Notes under the pieces: generated by a model
Told to the model about the DNA's origin: nothing
Seen by the model: the letters and a program-made list of their open reading frames with translations, nothing else
The model's database searches: none
Translations under genes and position numbers: made by a program
Shown: positions 1 to 9,800 of the stretch, in pieces
Position numbering within the stretch: position 1 is the stretch's first letter
How the letters are laid out: each line of letters begins with the position of its first letter
Origin: an uncultured Eubacteriales bacterium
Lineage (GTDB): Bacteria; Bacillota; Clostridia; Christensenellales; CAG-314
DNA length: 64,000 nucleotides
Direction: 5' to 3'
NCBI GenBank assembly: GCA_900544545.1
Contig: UQVY01000003.1
Coordinates: 62,001 to 126,000, forward strand

Positions 1-675
1 AGAATGCTCAGGGAATGCGGGATTATTTCGGCGGGAAAGTCCCTCGAACTCGTGGACGGAATAAGCGACCTTTTCACGGACAGGGAGTGCTGCGCGAAAA
101 GCTATCTCACGGGGCTGTTTCTCGGCTGCGGAACGGTAAAGATCCCCATAGCCTCCGACCTCACCGAGGACGTCAAGGGAGGCTATCACCTCGAACTCGC
201 TCTTTTCAACTTCGATACGGCTCTCGATACGGTCCATCTTTTTTCGGAATTCGGATTCGACGCCGGTCTCGGATACAGAAAAGAGAAACAGCTCGTCTAC
301 TTCAAAGACGGAGAAACCATAAGCGATCTTCTCGCGTTTTTCGGAGCGGGCGGAGGAGTTATGACCATTCAGAATTCCATCGCGGCGAGAAGTATCCGGG
401 CGGACGCGAACCGCGCGGGCAACTGTATTTCGGCAAACATAGACAAAGCCGTGGCAGCCGCGCAGAATCAGCTTCGGGCGATAGAATACATAGAAAAGAC
501 CGACGGTCTCGACTCGCTTTCTCCGCAGATGAAGGAAACGGCGATTTTAAGGAAGGCTTATCCGGAGGCTACGCTCGAGGAGCTTACGGAAAAACATAAC
601 GGCGTCAGCAAAAGCGGCGTCAATCACAGACTCAGGGGGATAGTCAGAATTGCTCGGGAAAGAGAAGAACGCTGA
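1..675 (+). CDS. whiA: WhiA, DNA-binding regulator, 5' truncated by the window edge
   Basis: The frame is open from the first base, so roughly the first quarter of the protein lies outside the window. The visible 224 codons carry the end of the LAGLIDADG-like core (around SYLTGLFLGCG, visible residues 35-45) and a C-terminal sigma-4-like helix-turn-helix (VSKSGVNHRLRGI, about 203-215). WhiA is a conserved Gram-positive DNA-binding protein. It governs sporulation septation in actinomycetes and affects division and chromosome organisation in Firmicutes. In Firmicutes it usually follows rapZ and yvcK, which would lie upstream of the window. The next gene starts within or just after its stop codon, so they probably share a transcript. 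Confidence 0.93.
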   Translation, partial: RMLRECGIISAGKSLELVDGISDLFTDRECCAKSYLTGLFLGCGTVKIPIASDLTEDVKGGYHLELALFNFDTALDTVHLFSEFGFDAGLGYRKEKQLVYFKDGETISDLLAFFGAGGGVMTIQNSIAARSIRADANRAGNCISANIDKAVAAAQNQLRAIEYIEKTDGLDSLSPQMKETAILRKAYPEATLEELTEKHNGVSKSGVNHRLRGIVRIAREREER

Positions 676-676
676 T

Positions 677-1207
677 TTGACTAAAGAGGCTCTCGGGAAC
701 CGCATTATGATCGTGGGCTGCGGAGGAGCCGGGAAAAGCACCTTCGCCGCGAAGCTCGGAGAACTCACGGGACTGCCCGTCTATCATCTGGACAGGTATT
801 TCTGGCGGGACTGGCAGGAAACGCCCGAAAAGGAATGGACGGATAAGGTTACGGAGCTTGCGTCGGAGGACAGATGGATTATCGACGGGAACTATTCCGC
901 GACTATGGAAATAAGACTTGAACGCGCGGATACGCTTATATGGCTGGATTACGGGACCTTGACCTGTCTTTCGGGCGTATTGAAAAGAGTTTTCCGAAAC
1001 AAAGGCAAGGTTCGTCCCGATATGGGCGAAGGCTGCTACGAGAAATTCGACTGGAGTTTCATAAAATGGGTGCTGACCTTCAGAGGCAAACCTCGGAAAA
1101 GAATCGAAAGCCTTATAAACAAGCACTCGGAAAGAGTCAGAATCATAACTTTCAAAAACAGGAAAGCCGCCGGCGACTTTTTTGCGAATGTTTTTCGGAC
1201 CCCGTGA
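677..1207 (+). CDS. P-loop kinase-like protein (FlaR / topology modulation type)
   Basis: A small nucleotide-binding protein of about 176 residues with a Walker A motif GCGGAGKS near the N-terminus, then HLDRYFWRDW and a long basic C-terminal half. This pattern fits the adenylate-kinase-like family annotated as DNA topology modulation protein FlaR. Substrate and role are not established for the family. The start is uncertain: TTG at 677 directly follows the whiA stop, TTG at 650 overlaps whiA, and ATG at 707 begins just before the Walker A strand. Position right after whiA suggests co-transcription. Confidence 0.75.
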   Translation: MTKEALGNRIMIVGCGGAGKSTFAAKLGELTGLPVYHLDRYFWRDWQETPEKEWTDKVTELASEDRWIIDGNYSATMEIRLERADTLIWLDYGTLTCLSGVLKRVFRNKGKVRPDMGEGCYEKFDWSFIKWVLTFRGKPRKRIESLINKHSERVRIITFKNRKAAGDFFANVFRTP

Positions 1208-1244
1208 ATATACGATTCGCGGGGCTTGTTTTTATGCAGAAAAA

Positions 1245-1318
1245 TGTGGATAAGTGGATAACTTTTGTGGATAACCTGTTGATAAAACCCGAAATTACGG
1301 TGGAAAACCTGTGGACAA
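1245..1318 (+). promoter_or_regulatory. Cluster of five DnaA-box-like sites
   Basis: Two exact copies of TGTGGATAA, the complement of the consensus DnaA box TTATCCACA, lie at 1245-1253 and 1266-1274. Three single-mismatch copies lie at 1253-1261 (AGTGGATAA), 1277-1285 (TGTTGATAA) and 1310-1318 (TGTGGACAA). All five point the same way within 74 bp. Density and common orientation resemble a replication origin or a DnaA-titrating locus. dnaA and dnaN are not in the window, and whiA on the left reads toward the cluster, so an origin is possible but unproven. Confidence 0.7.
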
Positions 1319-2017
1319 GTGCGAAAACGAGGCGATTTTAAAGCAAAATCACACGATTGCGCCTTTATACATATTTATAAACGGCAAAAAGCTAAAGAGC
1401 GCCGAGAGGTTTTTCGTTTAGGGGAATCCGGCCTCCGCGGCGAGTCGAAGCCTCGGACTTGCGGGCGGAAAAAAAGCGGAGAAGCTTCCGCGAACCTCGA
1501 TTATTAAAGTAACAAACTACTTTTCTGCCCGATTAACGCATAATCCGCGCTTTAATCGGTGATAAGCCTAAAAATAAGCAACTGCATATCGGATTTTCTT
1601 TTTGTTTCTTCCCGTGAAACGGTCGGACTTCGGGAATTTGATTTTAAATAAAAATACATAAAATGAATAAAAATTCCAAATAAAAAACGTCCGGAGGTTC
1701 GGGAAGCCGATTTTTTCGGAAAAAGGGGCATAGGCTCGGAGAAAATTTGAAAAACGGCTTATTTAAAACGTTTTTTTCGGAAACGCCTGTCCCGAAACCG
1801 TAAAGAATATAAAAAATCCCTTCGTCCGCAATAATCGGGCGCAAAAGCGACTCTCCAATAGATATCCAAAAAAGAAGGGAAAATTCGGATTTTCGCTGAA
1901 AAATATTCGGATAATATGGAGTTTTTCCGAAAAAATAAAGATATCCGAGTTAACGCAAGGTTTACTGAGGGTTAATTCTGCGTTCAAAAAAAAGACGAAA
2001 GAAAAAGTAATATTTTC
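1319..2017. other. Gene-free stretch with an AT-rich tract and an inverted repeat
   Basis: About 700 bp with no convincing coding frame. It holds a perfect 8-bp inverted repeat, CCGATTAA at 1529-1536 and TTAATCGG at 1552-1559. A strongly A-rich tract runs at about 1638-1688, which could melt easily if the DnaA boxes upstream belong to an origin. Short open frames on both strands lack ribosome-binding sites and family resemblance. Confidence 0.5.
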
Positions 2018-2046
2018 TTGACATATGGGCTGAAGTATGCTAAAAT
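2018..2046 (+). promoter_or_regulatory. Sigma-A type promoter of the peptide transporter operon
   Basis: Perfect -35 TTGACA at 2018-2023, a 17-bp spacer and -10 TAAAAT at 2041-2046. This near-consensus promoter fits a highly expressed substrate-binding lipoprotein. Predicted start of transcription is about 2053, giving a leader of about 235 nt. Confidence 0.8.
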
Positions 2047-2052
2047 GATAAA

Positions 2053-2289
2053 AAACCAAAAAGGAGATGCCCCGTCCGAGGGCGCCGGAGTACGGTTTTT
2101 TCGCGGCGGAGAGGCTTTTTTTAAGCCTGAGCGAGTCCGCGGAGTATGATTTGCGAAATCCGTTGATAACTGTCTAAAGCAATATAGCGATGACGGAATC
2201 GACGGCGGTTCCCTATAAGGATATTAGGAGAGTACGCTCTTCAATATTATAAAAATTATGGCTACAAGCCAAAAACAGGAGGAACTCTT
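2053..2289 (+). other. Long structured leader of the transporter mRNA
   Basis: The predicted 235-nt untranslated leader can form a long stem-loop around 2101-2142 (outer CGCGG with CCGCG, inner AGGCTT with AAGCCT). A short hairpin GGCT-ACA-AGCC lies about 20 bp before the gene. It ends with the ribosome-binding site AGGAGGAA at 2277-2284. I do not recognise a known riboswitch class. It could regulate the operon or stabilise the mRNA. Confidence 0.4.
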
Positions 2290-4812
2290 ATGCAGAAAAA
2301 CACATTAAAGCTCGTGTTGTTACTCGTGCTTTGCCTTGCGTTGGTTTTCGTGTTGGCAGGATGTCCGAACACTCCCGATCCCGGTCCGACACCCCCCGGT
2401 CCCGGTCCTGGTCCCGATCCCGGTCCCGGTCCCGACCCGCAGCCGCCGACGGATAAGTCTTATACTTACACCGACAGCGTATCGACGATGGCTTCCAACT
2501 GGAACAACCACATTTACGAGTCCAACGATGACAGCTATCCTATCAGCTTTATCTCCACCGGTTTCTATGACGTAGTTTTCGCTGACGATACTTACACCAG
2601 TTACGAAATAGTTCCCGCTATGGCTGCTTCTTATCCCGTTGACGTTACCAGCGAGTACGTCGGCGAAAAGTGGGGCATCACCGAGAACGATCAGTATCGT
2701 GCCTGGAAGATCGAGCTTAATCCCAACGCTTGCTGGGAAAACGGCGTAAAGATCGACGCTGAAACCTATCTCTATTCCATCAAGGCTCTCTTCGATCCTC
2801 AGAGAATCAACTACAGAGCCGCTGACTGGATGGGCGATACTTCCGACTTCTCCATTAAGGGCGGTTACGAATACTTCTGGTCGGACAGAACCGAACAGCA
2901 GTGCGTCTATTACGCTGAAAACAAGAAGGAAATGACTCCCGAAAACACCGATATGTACCTTGACGTTGCTTATGCCGGATTCTTCCTCGGTGACAGCATG
3001 AAGAACTTCTATGAAGGCGGATACGCTGACTACTTCACCATTACTTATAACGGTGAAACCTATGACTTCTACGCTAAATACGCAGAACAGGGCGAAGTTA
3101 AGGTTACCGAAGAAATCATCGGCGAGCTCCTTGCTCTTTCCCAGAACTTCGGCGACAGCAGCGAAATTGCTTGGCAGGAATGGGTTTATTGGTATTACGC
3201 TCACCCGCACGCTACCTTCGAGGACGTAGGCGTTATCAAGAACGGCGATTATTCCATCACCTTCATTCTTTCCAAGTCCCTCGGCGGTAAGACCGGCGAC
3301 ACTTACGCGGAATGCGAAGACGCTTTCTATCTTCTTTATAACCTTTCCGGTAACTTCCTTGTTTACCCCGAATATTACGAGAAATACGGTAAGTTCGAAG
3401 GCGACAACAAGGTTTACTCCAGCACCTATAACACCAGTGTTGAAACCACTATGTCTTACGGTCCTTATAAGCTCACAAAGTACACCAGAGACGCTTATAT
3501 GGAATACGAAAGAAACGATAAGTGGTACGGTTACAGCGTAGACGCCTACAAGGGTATGTACCAGACCTCCAAGATCACCACCAGAGTCGTTAAAGAATCC
3601 GAAACCGCAAAGCTTATGTTCCTCAAGGGACAGCTTATGGCTTACGGTCTCCAGACAGACGACTTCGACGAGTACAGATACTCCAGATACGCTTACTTCA
3701 CTCCTTCGGATTCTATCTTCTTCATGGTTCTTTCCGGACACAAGGATATCCTTAAGAGAGAAGACGACACCACCAATAAGTCCATGATCCTCAACACCAA
3801 CTTCAGGAAGGGTATGGCTCTTATCTACGATAAGGATCAGTTCTGCGCTGCTACCAACCCCGCACAGACCGCTGCTTTCGGTATCTTCGGCAACACCTAC
3901 GTTGTAGATCCTGCAACCGGTGAAACCTACAGATCCACCGACGCCGCTAAGAAGGTTCTTTGCGAATACTACGGCGTTAAGTACGGCGAAGGCGAGCTTT
4001 ACGAAACCCTTGACGAAGCAGTTGCTTCCATCACCGGTTACGACGCAAAACTTGCTAAAGAATATCTCCTTAAAGCATACGAAGAAGAAGTTGCTGCCGG
4101 CAACCTCAAGGAAGGTCAGACCATCGTTATCGATTACTCCGCATCTACCGTATCCGCAAGAATGCAGATGATCGTTAACTACATGACCGAAAAGGTTGAC
4201 GAAGTAGTTAAGGGCACCGCTCTCGAAGGCAGAATCAAGTTCACGATTTCTTCGGCAGTCGGCGGACAGTGGTCCACCTACATCAAGAACGGTACCAGAG
4301 ACGTTTGCCTCTGCGGTTGGACCGGAGCGAGAATGAATCCGTTCGGACTCGTTGACCTTTACGTTAACCCCAACAGAGCTTACGACGCAGCTTGGTATGA
4401 CGGATCTCAGCAGTCTCTTACCATCGACCTCAGCGATTACGAAGACGGTAAGTACGGCGAAATCACCCTTACCCTTAAACAGTGGTCCGACGCTCTTCAG
4501 GGCGGCAACGTTAAGGATAAAGAAGGTAACACCTACAACTTCGGCGCAAACAGGGCTGAAAAGGATACCCGTGTTTACATTCTTTCCAGATGCGAACTCG
4601 CTATCCTCGGAACCGGTTCTTACATCCCGATGATGCAGGACGCAAGCCTTGCTCTTCGTTCCGCAAAGGCTCACTTCATCACCGATACTTATAATCCGAT
4701 GCTCGGTTACGGCGGAATCGCTTACCTTGTATACGATTATGACGACGCAGCATGGGATGAATTCGTTAAAGCTAACAACAGCGACCTTAAGGACGTTTAT
4801 AAGGCAGCTTAA
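2290..4812 (+). CDS. oppA: Peptide ABC transporter substrate-binding lipoprotein (SBP_bac_5)
   Basis: An 840-residue lipoprotein. Residues 1-25 form a lipoprotein signal ending in LAGC (lipid-attached Cys 25). A Pro/Gly repeat linker follows (about 28-55) and holds the domain off the membrane. The rest is a family 5 solute-binding domain of the DppA/OppA type, placed by the permease and ATPase genes that follow and by its general pattern. It is clearly longer than the usual 520-600 residues. Codon use favours a narrow set of codons, as expected for high expression. It probably captures oligopeptides outside the membrane for OppBCDF; actual ligands cannot be read from sequence. Confidence 0.9.
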   Translation: MQKNTLKLVLLLVLCLALVFVLAGCPNTPDPGPTPPGPGPGPDPGPGPDPQPPTDKSYTYTDSVSTMASNWNNHIYESNDDSYPISFISTGFYDVVFADDTYTSYEIVPAMAASYPVDVTSEYVGEKWGITENDQYRAWKIELNPNACWENGVKIDAETYLYSIKALFDPQRINYRAADWMGDTSDFSIKGGYEYFWSDRTEQQCVYYAENKKEMTPENTDMYLDVAYAGFFLGDSMKNFYEGGYADYFTITYNGETYDFYAKYAEQGEVKVTEEIIGELLALSQNFGDSSEIAWQEWVYWYYAHPHATFEDVGVIKNGDYSITFILSKSLGGKTGDTYAECEDAFYLLYNLSGNFLVYPEYYEKYGKFEGDNKVYSSTYNTSVETTMSYGPYKLTKYTRDAYMEYERNDKWYGYSVDAYKGMYQTSKITTRVVKESETAKLMFLKGQLMAYGLQTDDFDEYRYSRYAYFTPSDSIFFMVLSGHKDILKREDDTTNKSMILNTNFRKGMALIYDKDQFCAATNPAQTAAFGIFGNTYVVDPATGETYRSTDAAKKVLCEYYGVKYGEGELYETLDEAVASITGYDAKLAKEYLLKAYEEEVAAGNLKEGQTIVIDYSASTVSARMQMIVNYMTEKVDEVVKGTALEGRIKFTISSAVGGQWSTYIKNGTRDVCLCGWTGARMNPFGLVDLYVNPNRAYDAAWYDGSQQSLTIDLSDYEDGKYGEITLTLKQWSDALQGGNVKDKEGNTYNFGANRAEKDTRVYILSRCELAILGTGSYIPMMQDASLALRSAKAHFITDTYNPMLGYGGIAYLVYDYDDAAWDEFVKANNSDLKDVYKAA

Positions 4813-4859
4813 CGACTGAATAAGTCCGATTGTTTAAGTTTTATACTTAAATAAATTAC

Positions 4860-4891
4860 CCGGAGATTCCGATTCGGTTCGGGATCTCCGG
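4860..4891 (+). other. Intercistronic hairpin after the binding protein
   Basis: CCGGAGAT at 4860-4867 pairs with ATCTCCGG at 4884-4891, with no clear T-run behind it. It looks like an mRNA-stabilising or partly terminating hairpin. Such elements commonly keep binding-protein transcripts in excess over permease transcripts. Confidence 0.55.
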
Positions 4892-4938
4892 AAATTTTAC
4901 TTGAATTGGCTGCGTAGTTCAGTCAACCCGGAGAAACT

Positions 4939-5916
4939 ATGAAATACTTTTTAAAACGATTGGCATTGATGGTATTCGTTACGGCGGTTATCTTCCTGAT
5001 CTGCTTCGTGCTGATCAGAGCGTTACCGCTCAGACCGATATCCGAATCGGCTACGCCTGAACAGAAGACGCTTATCATTCTTAACAGGCAGAGAATGGGC
5101 TGGACCGACGAAAAAGGTAATAAGTTGCCCATTTTTCAGCAGCTCGGACCGTATCTCAAACAAATATTTACCGAATGGAGATGGGGTGAGAGCGAAGTTT
5201 CATACAAAGGTTACGACGCAACGGAAGTCGTAGGCGAAAAGCTTCCGAACACGATGTACGTCAATCTTCTTTCGATTATACTCAGTATTCCTATCGGTAT
5301 ACTGTTAGGTATATATGCGGCACTTAAAAAGAACACGTGGATCGACCACCTTATCAGCACGGGCGTAATGATCTTCATATCGGTTCCGAGTTTCGTATAC
5401 GCGTTCCTTGTGCAGAATCTTTTCTGTTATCAGTGGAAGATATTCGAGAGTCCGCTGATGGATCTGAGCGTTCCGCTTCTTTCCTGGAAGTGCTTCGTTT
5501 CGGTAATAATGCCGATAATCGCGTTGTCTTTCGGAACGGTAGCGGGCTTCACGCGAGTCACGAGAGCGGAGCTTACGGAGGTTCTGACGAGCGACTTTAT
5601 GCTTCTTGCGAGAACCAAAGGACTTACCAAAGCGCAGGCGGTTATGAGACACGGTATGAGAAACTGTATGATCATAATTCTTCCCGCTATTTTCGGTCAG
5701 TTCATCGGAATAATGGGCGGCTCGATGATTATTGAGAATATTTTCTCGATTCCCGGCGTCGGCGGACTTTACCTCAACTCGATTCAGAACACGGACTACA
5801 ACTACTTTATGTACATTTCGATGTTCTACACCGTTATCGGTCTGTTATCGGGTATAGTCGTCGATATAAGCTACGGATTCATTGATCCTAGAGTAAGGAT
5901 GGGTTCAAGAAAATGA
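4939..5916 (+). CDS. oppB: Peptide ABC transporter permease, OppB/DppB type
   Basis: A 325-residue integral membrane protein of normal length for the family. The N-terminal membrane helix is at about 10-30, a periplasmic loop at 35-95, then five further helices. The cytoplasmic EAA-like coupling loop lies in the stretch with LARTKGLTKAQAVMRHGMRN (about 220-240), the contact point for the ATPases. Residues around FSIPGVGGLY are typical of OppB. It forms the channel with OppC. Its last codon overlaps the next gene's start in an ATGA. Confidence 0.93.
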   Translation: MKYFLKRLALMVFVTAVIFLICFVLIRALPLRPISESATPEQKTLIILNRQRMGWTDEKGNKLPIFQQLGPYLKQIFTEWRWGESEVSYKGYDATEVVGEKLPNTMYVNLLSIILSIPIGILLGIYAALKKNTWIDHLISTGVMIFISVPSFVYAFLVQNLFCYQWKIFESPLMDLSVPLLSWKCFVSVIMPIIALSFGTVAGFTRVTRAELTEVLTSDFMLLARTKGLTKAQAVMRHGMRNCMIIILPAIFGQFIGIMGGSMIIENIFSIPGVGGLYLNSIQNTDYNYFMYISMFYTVIGLLSGIVVDISYGFIDPRVRMGSRK

Positions 5917-7637
5917 GAAAGACTAATATTGACATTAATAATATACCGGCGGAGAAGTTTGCTTTCGCGACCGAAGGCGTTTCTTTGCACGATACGAAGC
6001 TTAAAACCAAGCCGCGCAGCTATATGAAAGACGCGTGGACGAGATTTAAGAAGAATAAATCGTCCGTTGCGGCTGCGATCATTATCGGATTCCTTATTCT
6101 GTATTCGATAATCGTCCCCGTCGTATCGCCCTATTCTCTCGCGGATACCGACCTTTACTACAAGAACCTTCCCGCTTACACGGTAGGCAGCGAATGGCTC
6201 GCGGACGGAGCTAAGGTCGAAACCGTCAACGAACAGAGATACTTCACCTACAAGTTGTGGGAAAAAGAAACCGGCGACACCATCATCAACAAAGTTCTGG
6301 ATATTTACGATACCACCAATCAGGACGGCAACACCGAAACGATGTACAAAATCAGACTCAATCAGTACACCAAAATCGGTATTTATACTTGGTCGTTCTC
6401 GGTTGACGATTTCATAAAGATGCAGAAATGGCAGGATGAAACGGGTATTCAGCTGATTTATCCCATGACGAATACCGATACCGCAACCCTCGGTTTCGAT
6501 ATCACGAAGGAAACCGTCGCGACTTTCGCCCCCAACTACTACTATAAGATAAACAAGACCGGCTTCGCTCTCGACGCGGACGGAAATATCATCAAGCCCG
6601 AAATCGACAAGGAAGGCAACGTTCTTAATTACGACGCGATTCAGACCATTTACAGACCGTATTCGGCGAGAAGAGTCATGAACATCAAGACTACCGTTAC
6701 CGAAGTGGACGAAAACGGCAATACCGTCGAGAAAGAAGTACAAAAGAGCGTTTATCAGGGCGATCTTTATCAGAGTAAATTCGGAAGGAACGAAGACGGA
6801 ACCTACGACTACGAATATTACAGAACGACCGGTTCGGCTACCAACCCCAAGGACGGTACTCCGGAAATGGTCGCCTGCAGAATCAAATATTCCGCGTACT
6901 TCCAGTACACCAAGGGCTATACGCCTTACTTCCTTTTCGGTACCGAAATCAACGGCCGCGATATTTTCACGAGTATCGCAATCGGCGCGCGTTTCTCGCT
7001 TCTTCTTGCGGTATGCGTATCCTTCATTAACTTCGTAATCGGTATGATTTACGGTTCGATCGAAGGTTATTACGGCGGCGCCGTCGACCTTACCCTCGAA
7101 AGAATTTCGGATATTCTCTCGGGCGTACCTTTCACGGTCGTCGTTTCGCTGCTGACTTTCTATGCGGCAAGTCCGGAGATTCCCTGGAATCCGGCGCCTA
7201 TCGTAATGCTTGTCATCGCGTTCATAGCGACGGGCTGGATAGGAACGGCTTCGCTCGTCAGAAAACAGTTCTACAGATTCAAAGGACAGGAGTACGTAAC
7301 CGTTGCGAAATCGCTGGGCGCGAAGGACACGAGAATTATGTTCAAGCATATTCTTCCCAACTCCCTCGGCACCATCGTTACGTCCACCGCTCTTATGATT
7401 CCGGGCGTCATTTCTTCGGAAACGATGCTTACCTACCTCAACATTATCAACCTTAACAGCAATACGGTCACTACGGTCGGTATTATGCTCAGTGAGGCGA
7501 ACTCGACCTTCAGCAGCGCGCCGCACGCAATGATAATTCCTTCGCTGTATCTTGCGCTGATGCTCATTTCGTTCAACCTCTTCGGTAACGGTCTGAGAGA
7601 TGCGTTCAACCCGTCACTCAGAGGCTCGGAGGATTAA
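5913..7637 (+). CDS. oppC: Peptide ABC transporter permease, OppC/DppC type, with large external insertion
   Basis: At 574 residues this is almost twice the usual OppC length (about 300). A short cytoplasmic N-terminus and the first membrane helix (about 50-72) are followed by about 270 mostly polar residues. Then comes the family's ...NGRDIFTSIAIGARFSL entry (about 346) and the remaining five helices, with the coupling loop containing AKSLGAKDTRIMFKHILPN. In ordinary OppC only 40-50 residues separate helix 1 from that entry, so roughly 225 residues are inserted on the outer face. The insert has no motif I recognise. It may dock the oversized binding protein. Start overlaps oppB. Confidence 0.9.
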   Translation: MRKTNIDINNIPAEKFAFATEGVSLHDTKLKTKPRSYMKDAWTRFKKNKSSVAAAIIIGFLILYSIIVPVVSPYSLADTDLYYKNLPAYTVGSEWLADGAKVETVNEQRYFTYKLWEKETGDTIINKVLDIYDTTNQDGNTETMYKIRLNQYTKIGIYTWSFSVDDFIKMQKWQDETGIQLIYPMTNTDTATLGFDITKETVATFAPNYYYKINKTGFALDADGNIIKPEIDKEGNVLNYDAIQTIYRPYSARRVMNIKTTVTEVDENGNTVEKEVQKSVYQGDLYQSKFGRNEDGTYDYEYYRTTGSATNPKDGTPEMVACRIKYSAYFQYTKGYTPYFLFGTEINGRDIFTSIAIGARFSLLLAVCVSFINFVIGMIYGSIEGYYGGAVDLTLERISDILSGVPFTVVVSLLTFYAASPEIPWNPAPIVMLVIAFIATGWIGTASLVRKQFYRFKGQEYVTVAKSLGAKDTRIMFKHILPNSLGTIVTSTALMIPGVISSETMLTYLNIINLNSNTVTTVGIMLSEANSTFSSAPHAMIIPSLYLALMLISFNLFGNGLRDAFNPSLRGSED

Positions 7638-7640
7638 AAA

Positions 7641-9800
7641 ATGAAAAAACTTGAAGTTAACAATCTTAAAATATCCTTCAGAACCGGTAACGGAAAGGTT
7701 CAGGCAGTAAGAGACATCAGTTTCGACCTCGAAGAAGGCGAAACCCTCTGCATAGTAGGCGAGTCCGGCTCGGGTAAATCCGTTTCGGTCAGAGCAATTC
7801 TCGGAATTCTCGCTAACAACGCGATCGTCGAAGGCGGCGAGATATTCTACGACGGTAAAGACCTTCTTAAAATCGACGAGGAAGACTTCCACAAGATCAG
7901 AGGCGACAAAATCGCGATGATTTTCCAGGATCCTCTTTCCTCCCTCAACCCCGTCGTTCGTATCGGTAAACAGCTTACCGAAGCGATGATTCTTAAAAAC
8001 AAGGTCAACAGAAAGAACTGCAGACACGATTTCAACAGCAAGATCAACGCTCTTCTTCACTGCACGAACCAGAGCGACGCTTATCGCGGAAACAGTCAGA
8101 AAGCCGAGTACAACAAGAAACTCGTAGAAAAGTTCAAGAAGTTCGAAGTCGCTCACGCAAAGATGGAGAGCGAGTACAACGTTGCTCTCGACTCCGCGCG
8201 CGAAGCTTACGAAAACATCAAGGACCTTCTCATAAGTATCCCCAAAAAGGCGATCGATAAAAAGGAAGTTGCCAGACAGCTCGTTTATATAATGAGGTTC
8301 ATAAGGCATTCCGAAAACGAGTTCGTCGTCAAGGATATGAAGAGGCTCAACGAGCTTTGCGACGAAATCAAGTCTAAGAAGGGCGAGCAGAATACGGACG
8401 TGCTTATCGAGCCTCTTACTCAGATAAGCGAAATTCTGAAGGCTGCCGTCGACGCGACGAGACCGGACTTCTTCGCTCTCGGTTATTACGTAACCTTCGA
8501 ATCGGAGGGCGCGATTCCCGCATACAAGACGGTCGAGGAGCTTAACAACATCACGACTCAGGCGCTCAGCCAGAAATTCCTTCAGGAATTCGTTTCCGTT
8601 TTCCAGAACGGTATCGGCTATTCCTTCAAAAACTCCATCGAAACGAAGAAAGTCGTGCTTCAGAAGCTCGGTCCTCTTCAGGAGAAATTCGTCGCCGCTT
8701 CCACTAAGGGCGAAAAGAAAAAGATCGCCGCGGAAATGATCAGGGAAGTCGAATCTTCCATCGACAGGCTCGAAATCGAAAAGGACAGCCGTACCTATAC
8801 CTTCAGAACGAGTATTCTTTCGGCTATCGACAGGTATTACTTCTCCATCAAGAAGAATGTCAAGGAGCAGAAGAGATACGAACGTCAGTCCGCAAGACGC
8901 GACCGTCTTACCGCAAAGGGCAGGACTCTCGACTGGGTTGTGGTCGATCCCGATATCGCCGACCTCGACGAGCTTATGGAGAATATGAACCGCGTCGTCG
9001 AGCAGATCAAGGAGCATCTCGCTACTCAGATCGAACACGCGTCCGAGATTAATTCGACCGAGAAGATGATTACTCTTATCGACTTCCTCAAGGACAAATG
9101 CTCGGGTATGGTTTACAGAGTGTCCAAGATTGCCGCTAAGAACAAGGCTATCAAGCTTATGGAAGAGGTCGGTATTCCCAATCCGAGGAAGCGTTACAGA
9201 CAGTATCCGTTCGAATTCTCCGGCGGTATGAGACAGAGAATAGTCATAGCTATCGCTCTTTCCGCAAATCCCGACATTCTTATCTGCGACGAACCTACGA
9301 CGGCTCTCGACGTTACGATTCAGTCCCAGATTCTCGAACTCATCAACAAACTTAAAGTCGAACGTAACCTTTCTATCATATTCATAACGCACGACCTCGG
9401 CGTCGTCGCGAATATGGCTGACCGTATAGCCGTTATGTACGCGGGTAAAATCGTCGAAACGGGAACGTCCGAGGACGTTTTCTACGATCCGAGACACCCC
9501 TACACGTGGGCTTTGCTTTCGTCGATGCCCGACCTCGATACGGACGAGAAACTGGAATCCATTCCGGGTACGCCTCCGAATATGATTTATCCGCCCAAGG
9601 GCGACGCTTTTGCAGAAAGAAACAGGTACGCGCTGAAGATCGATTTCGAGGAACAGCCGCCTATGTTCAAGATAAGCGATACGCATTACGCCGCAACGTG
9701 GCTTCTTCACCCCAACGCGCCCAAGATCGATCCGCCTAAGATAGTTACGGAGAGAATTGCCCGTTCGAAACAAAAAGAAGGAGAAAAGGCTAATGGATAA
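7641..9800 (+). CDS. oppD: Peptide ABC transporter ATPase, OppD type, with about 360-residue insertion
   Basis: A 719-residue ATPase where about 330 is normal. Walker A is GESGSGKS (40-47) and the Q-loop [11 protein letters not shown] (94-104). The helical subdomain starts, then is interrupted at about 120-490 by a charged, helix-rich insert. It resumes with the signature FSGGMRQR (about 524), Walker [14 protein letters not shown] and the H-loop ITHDLGVV. All catalytic motifs are intact, so ATP hydrolysis is expected. The C-terminal oligopeptide-transporter segment ([21 protein letters not shown]) is present but lacks the usual cysteine-rich iron-sulfur motif. The insert sits in the subdomain that touches the permeases. 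Confidence 0.9.
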   Translation: MKKLEVNNLKISFRTGNGKVQAVRDISFDLEEGETLCIVGESGSGKSVSVRAILGILANNAIVEGGEIFYDGKDLLKIDEEDFHKIRGDKIAMIFQDPLSSLNPVVRIGKQLTEAMILKNKVNRKNCRHDFNSKINALLHCTNQSDAYRGNSQKAEYNKKLVEKFKKFEVAHAKMESEYNVALDSAREAYENIKDLLISIPKKAIDKKEVARQLVYIMRFIRHSENEFVVKDMKRLNELCDEIKSKKGEQNTDVLIEPLTQISEILKAAVDATRPDFFALGYYVTFESEGAIPAYKTVEELNNITTQALSQKFLQEFVSVFQNGIGYSFKNSIETKKVVLQKLGPLQEKFVAASTKGEKKKIAAEMIREVESSIDRLEIEKDSRTYTFRTSILSAIDRYYFSIKKNVKEQKRYERQSARRDRLTAKGRTLDWVVVDPDIADLDELMENMNRVVEQIKEHLATQIEHASEINSTEKMITLIDFLKDKCSGMVYRVSKIAAKNKAIKLMEEVGIPNPRKRYRQYPFEFSGGMRQRIVIAIALSANPDILICDEPTTALDVTIQSQILELINKLKVERNLSIIFITHDLGVVANMADRIAVMYAGKIVETGTSEDVFYDPRHPYTWALLSSMPDLDTDEKLESIPGTPPNMIYPPKGDAFAERNRYALKIDFEEQPPMFKISDTHYAATWLLHPNAPKIDPPKIVTERIARSKQKEGEKANG

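Noticed and set aside
2067..2177. 36-codon frame in the oppA leader beginning at an ATG right after AAGGAG
   Set aside because: Spacing between ribosome-binding site and ATG is zero and the sequence shows no leader-peptide features.
2053..2289. T-box or known riboswitch in the oppA leader
   Set aside because: No T-box antiterminator sequence, and no match that I could see to SAM, TPP, lysine, guanidine or c-di-GMP riboswitch cores.
2320..4674. 784-codon open frame on the minus strand across the binding-protein gene
   Set aside because: It is a by-product of biased codon use in the real + strand gene. It has no ribosome-binding site, no family resemblance, and the + frame has a signal peptide and lipobox.
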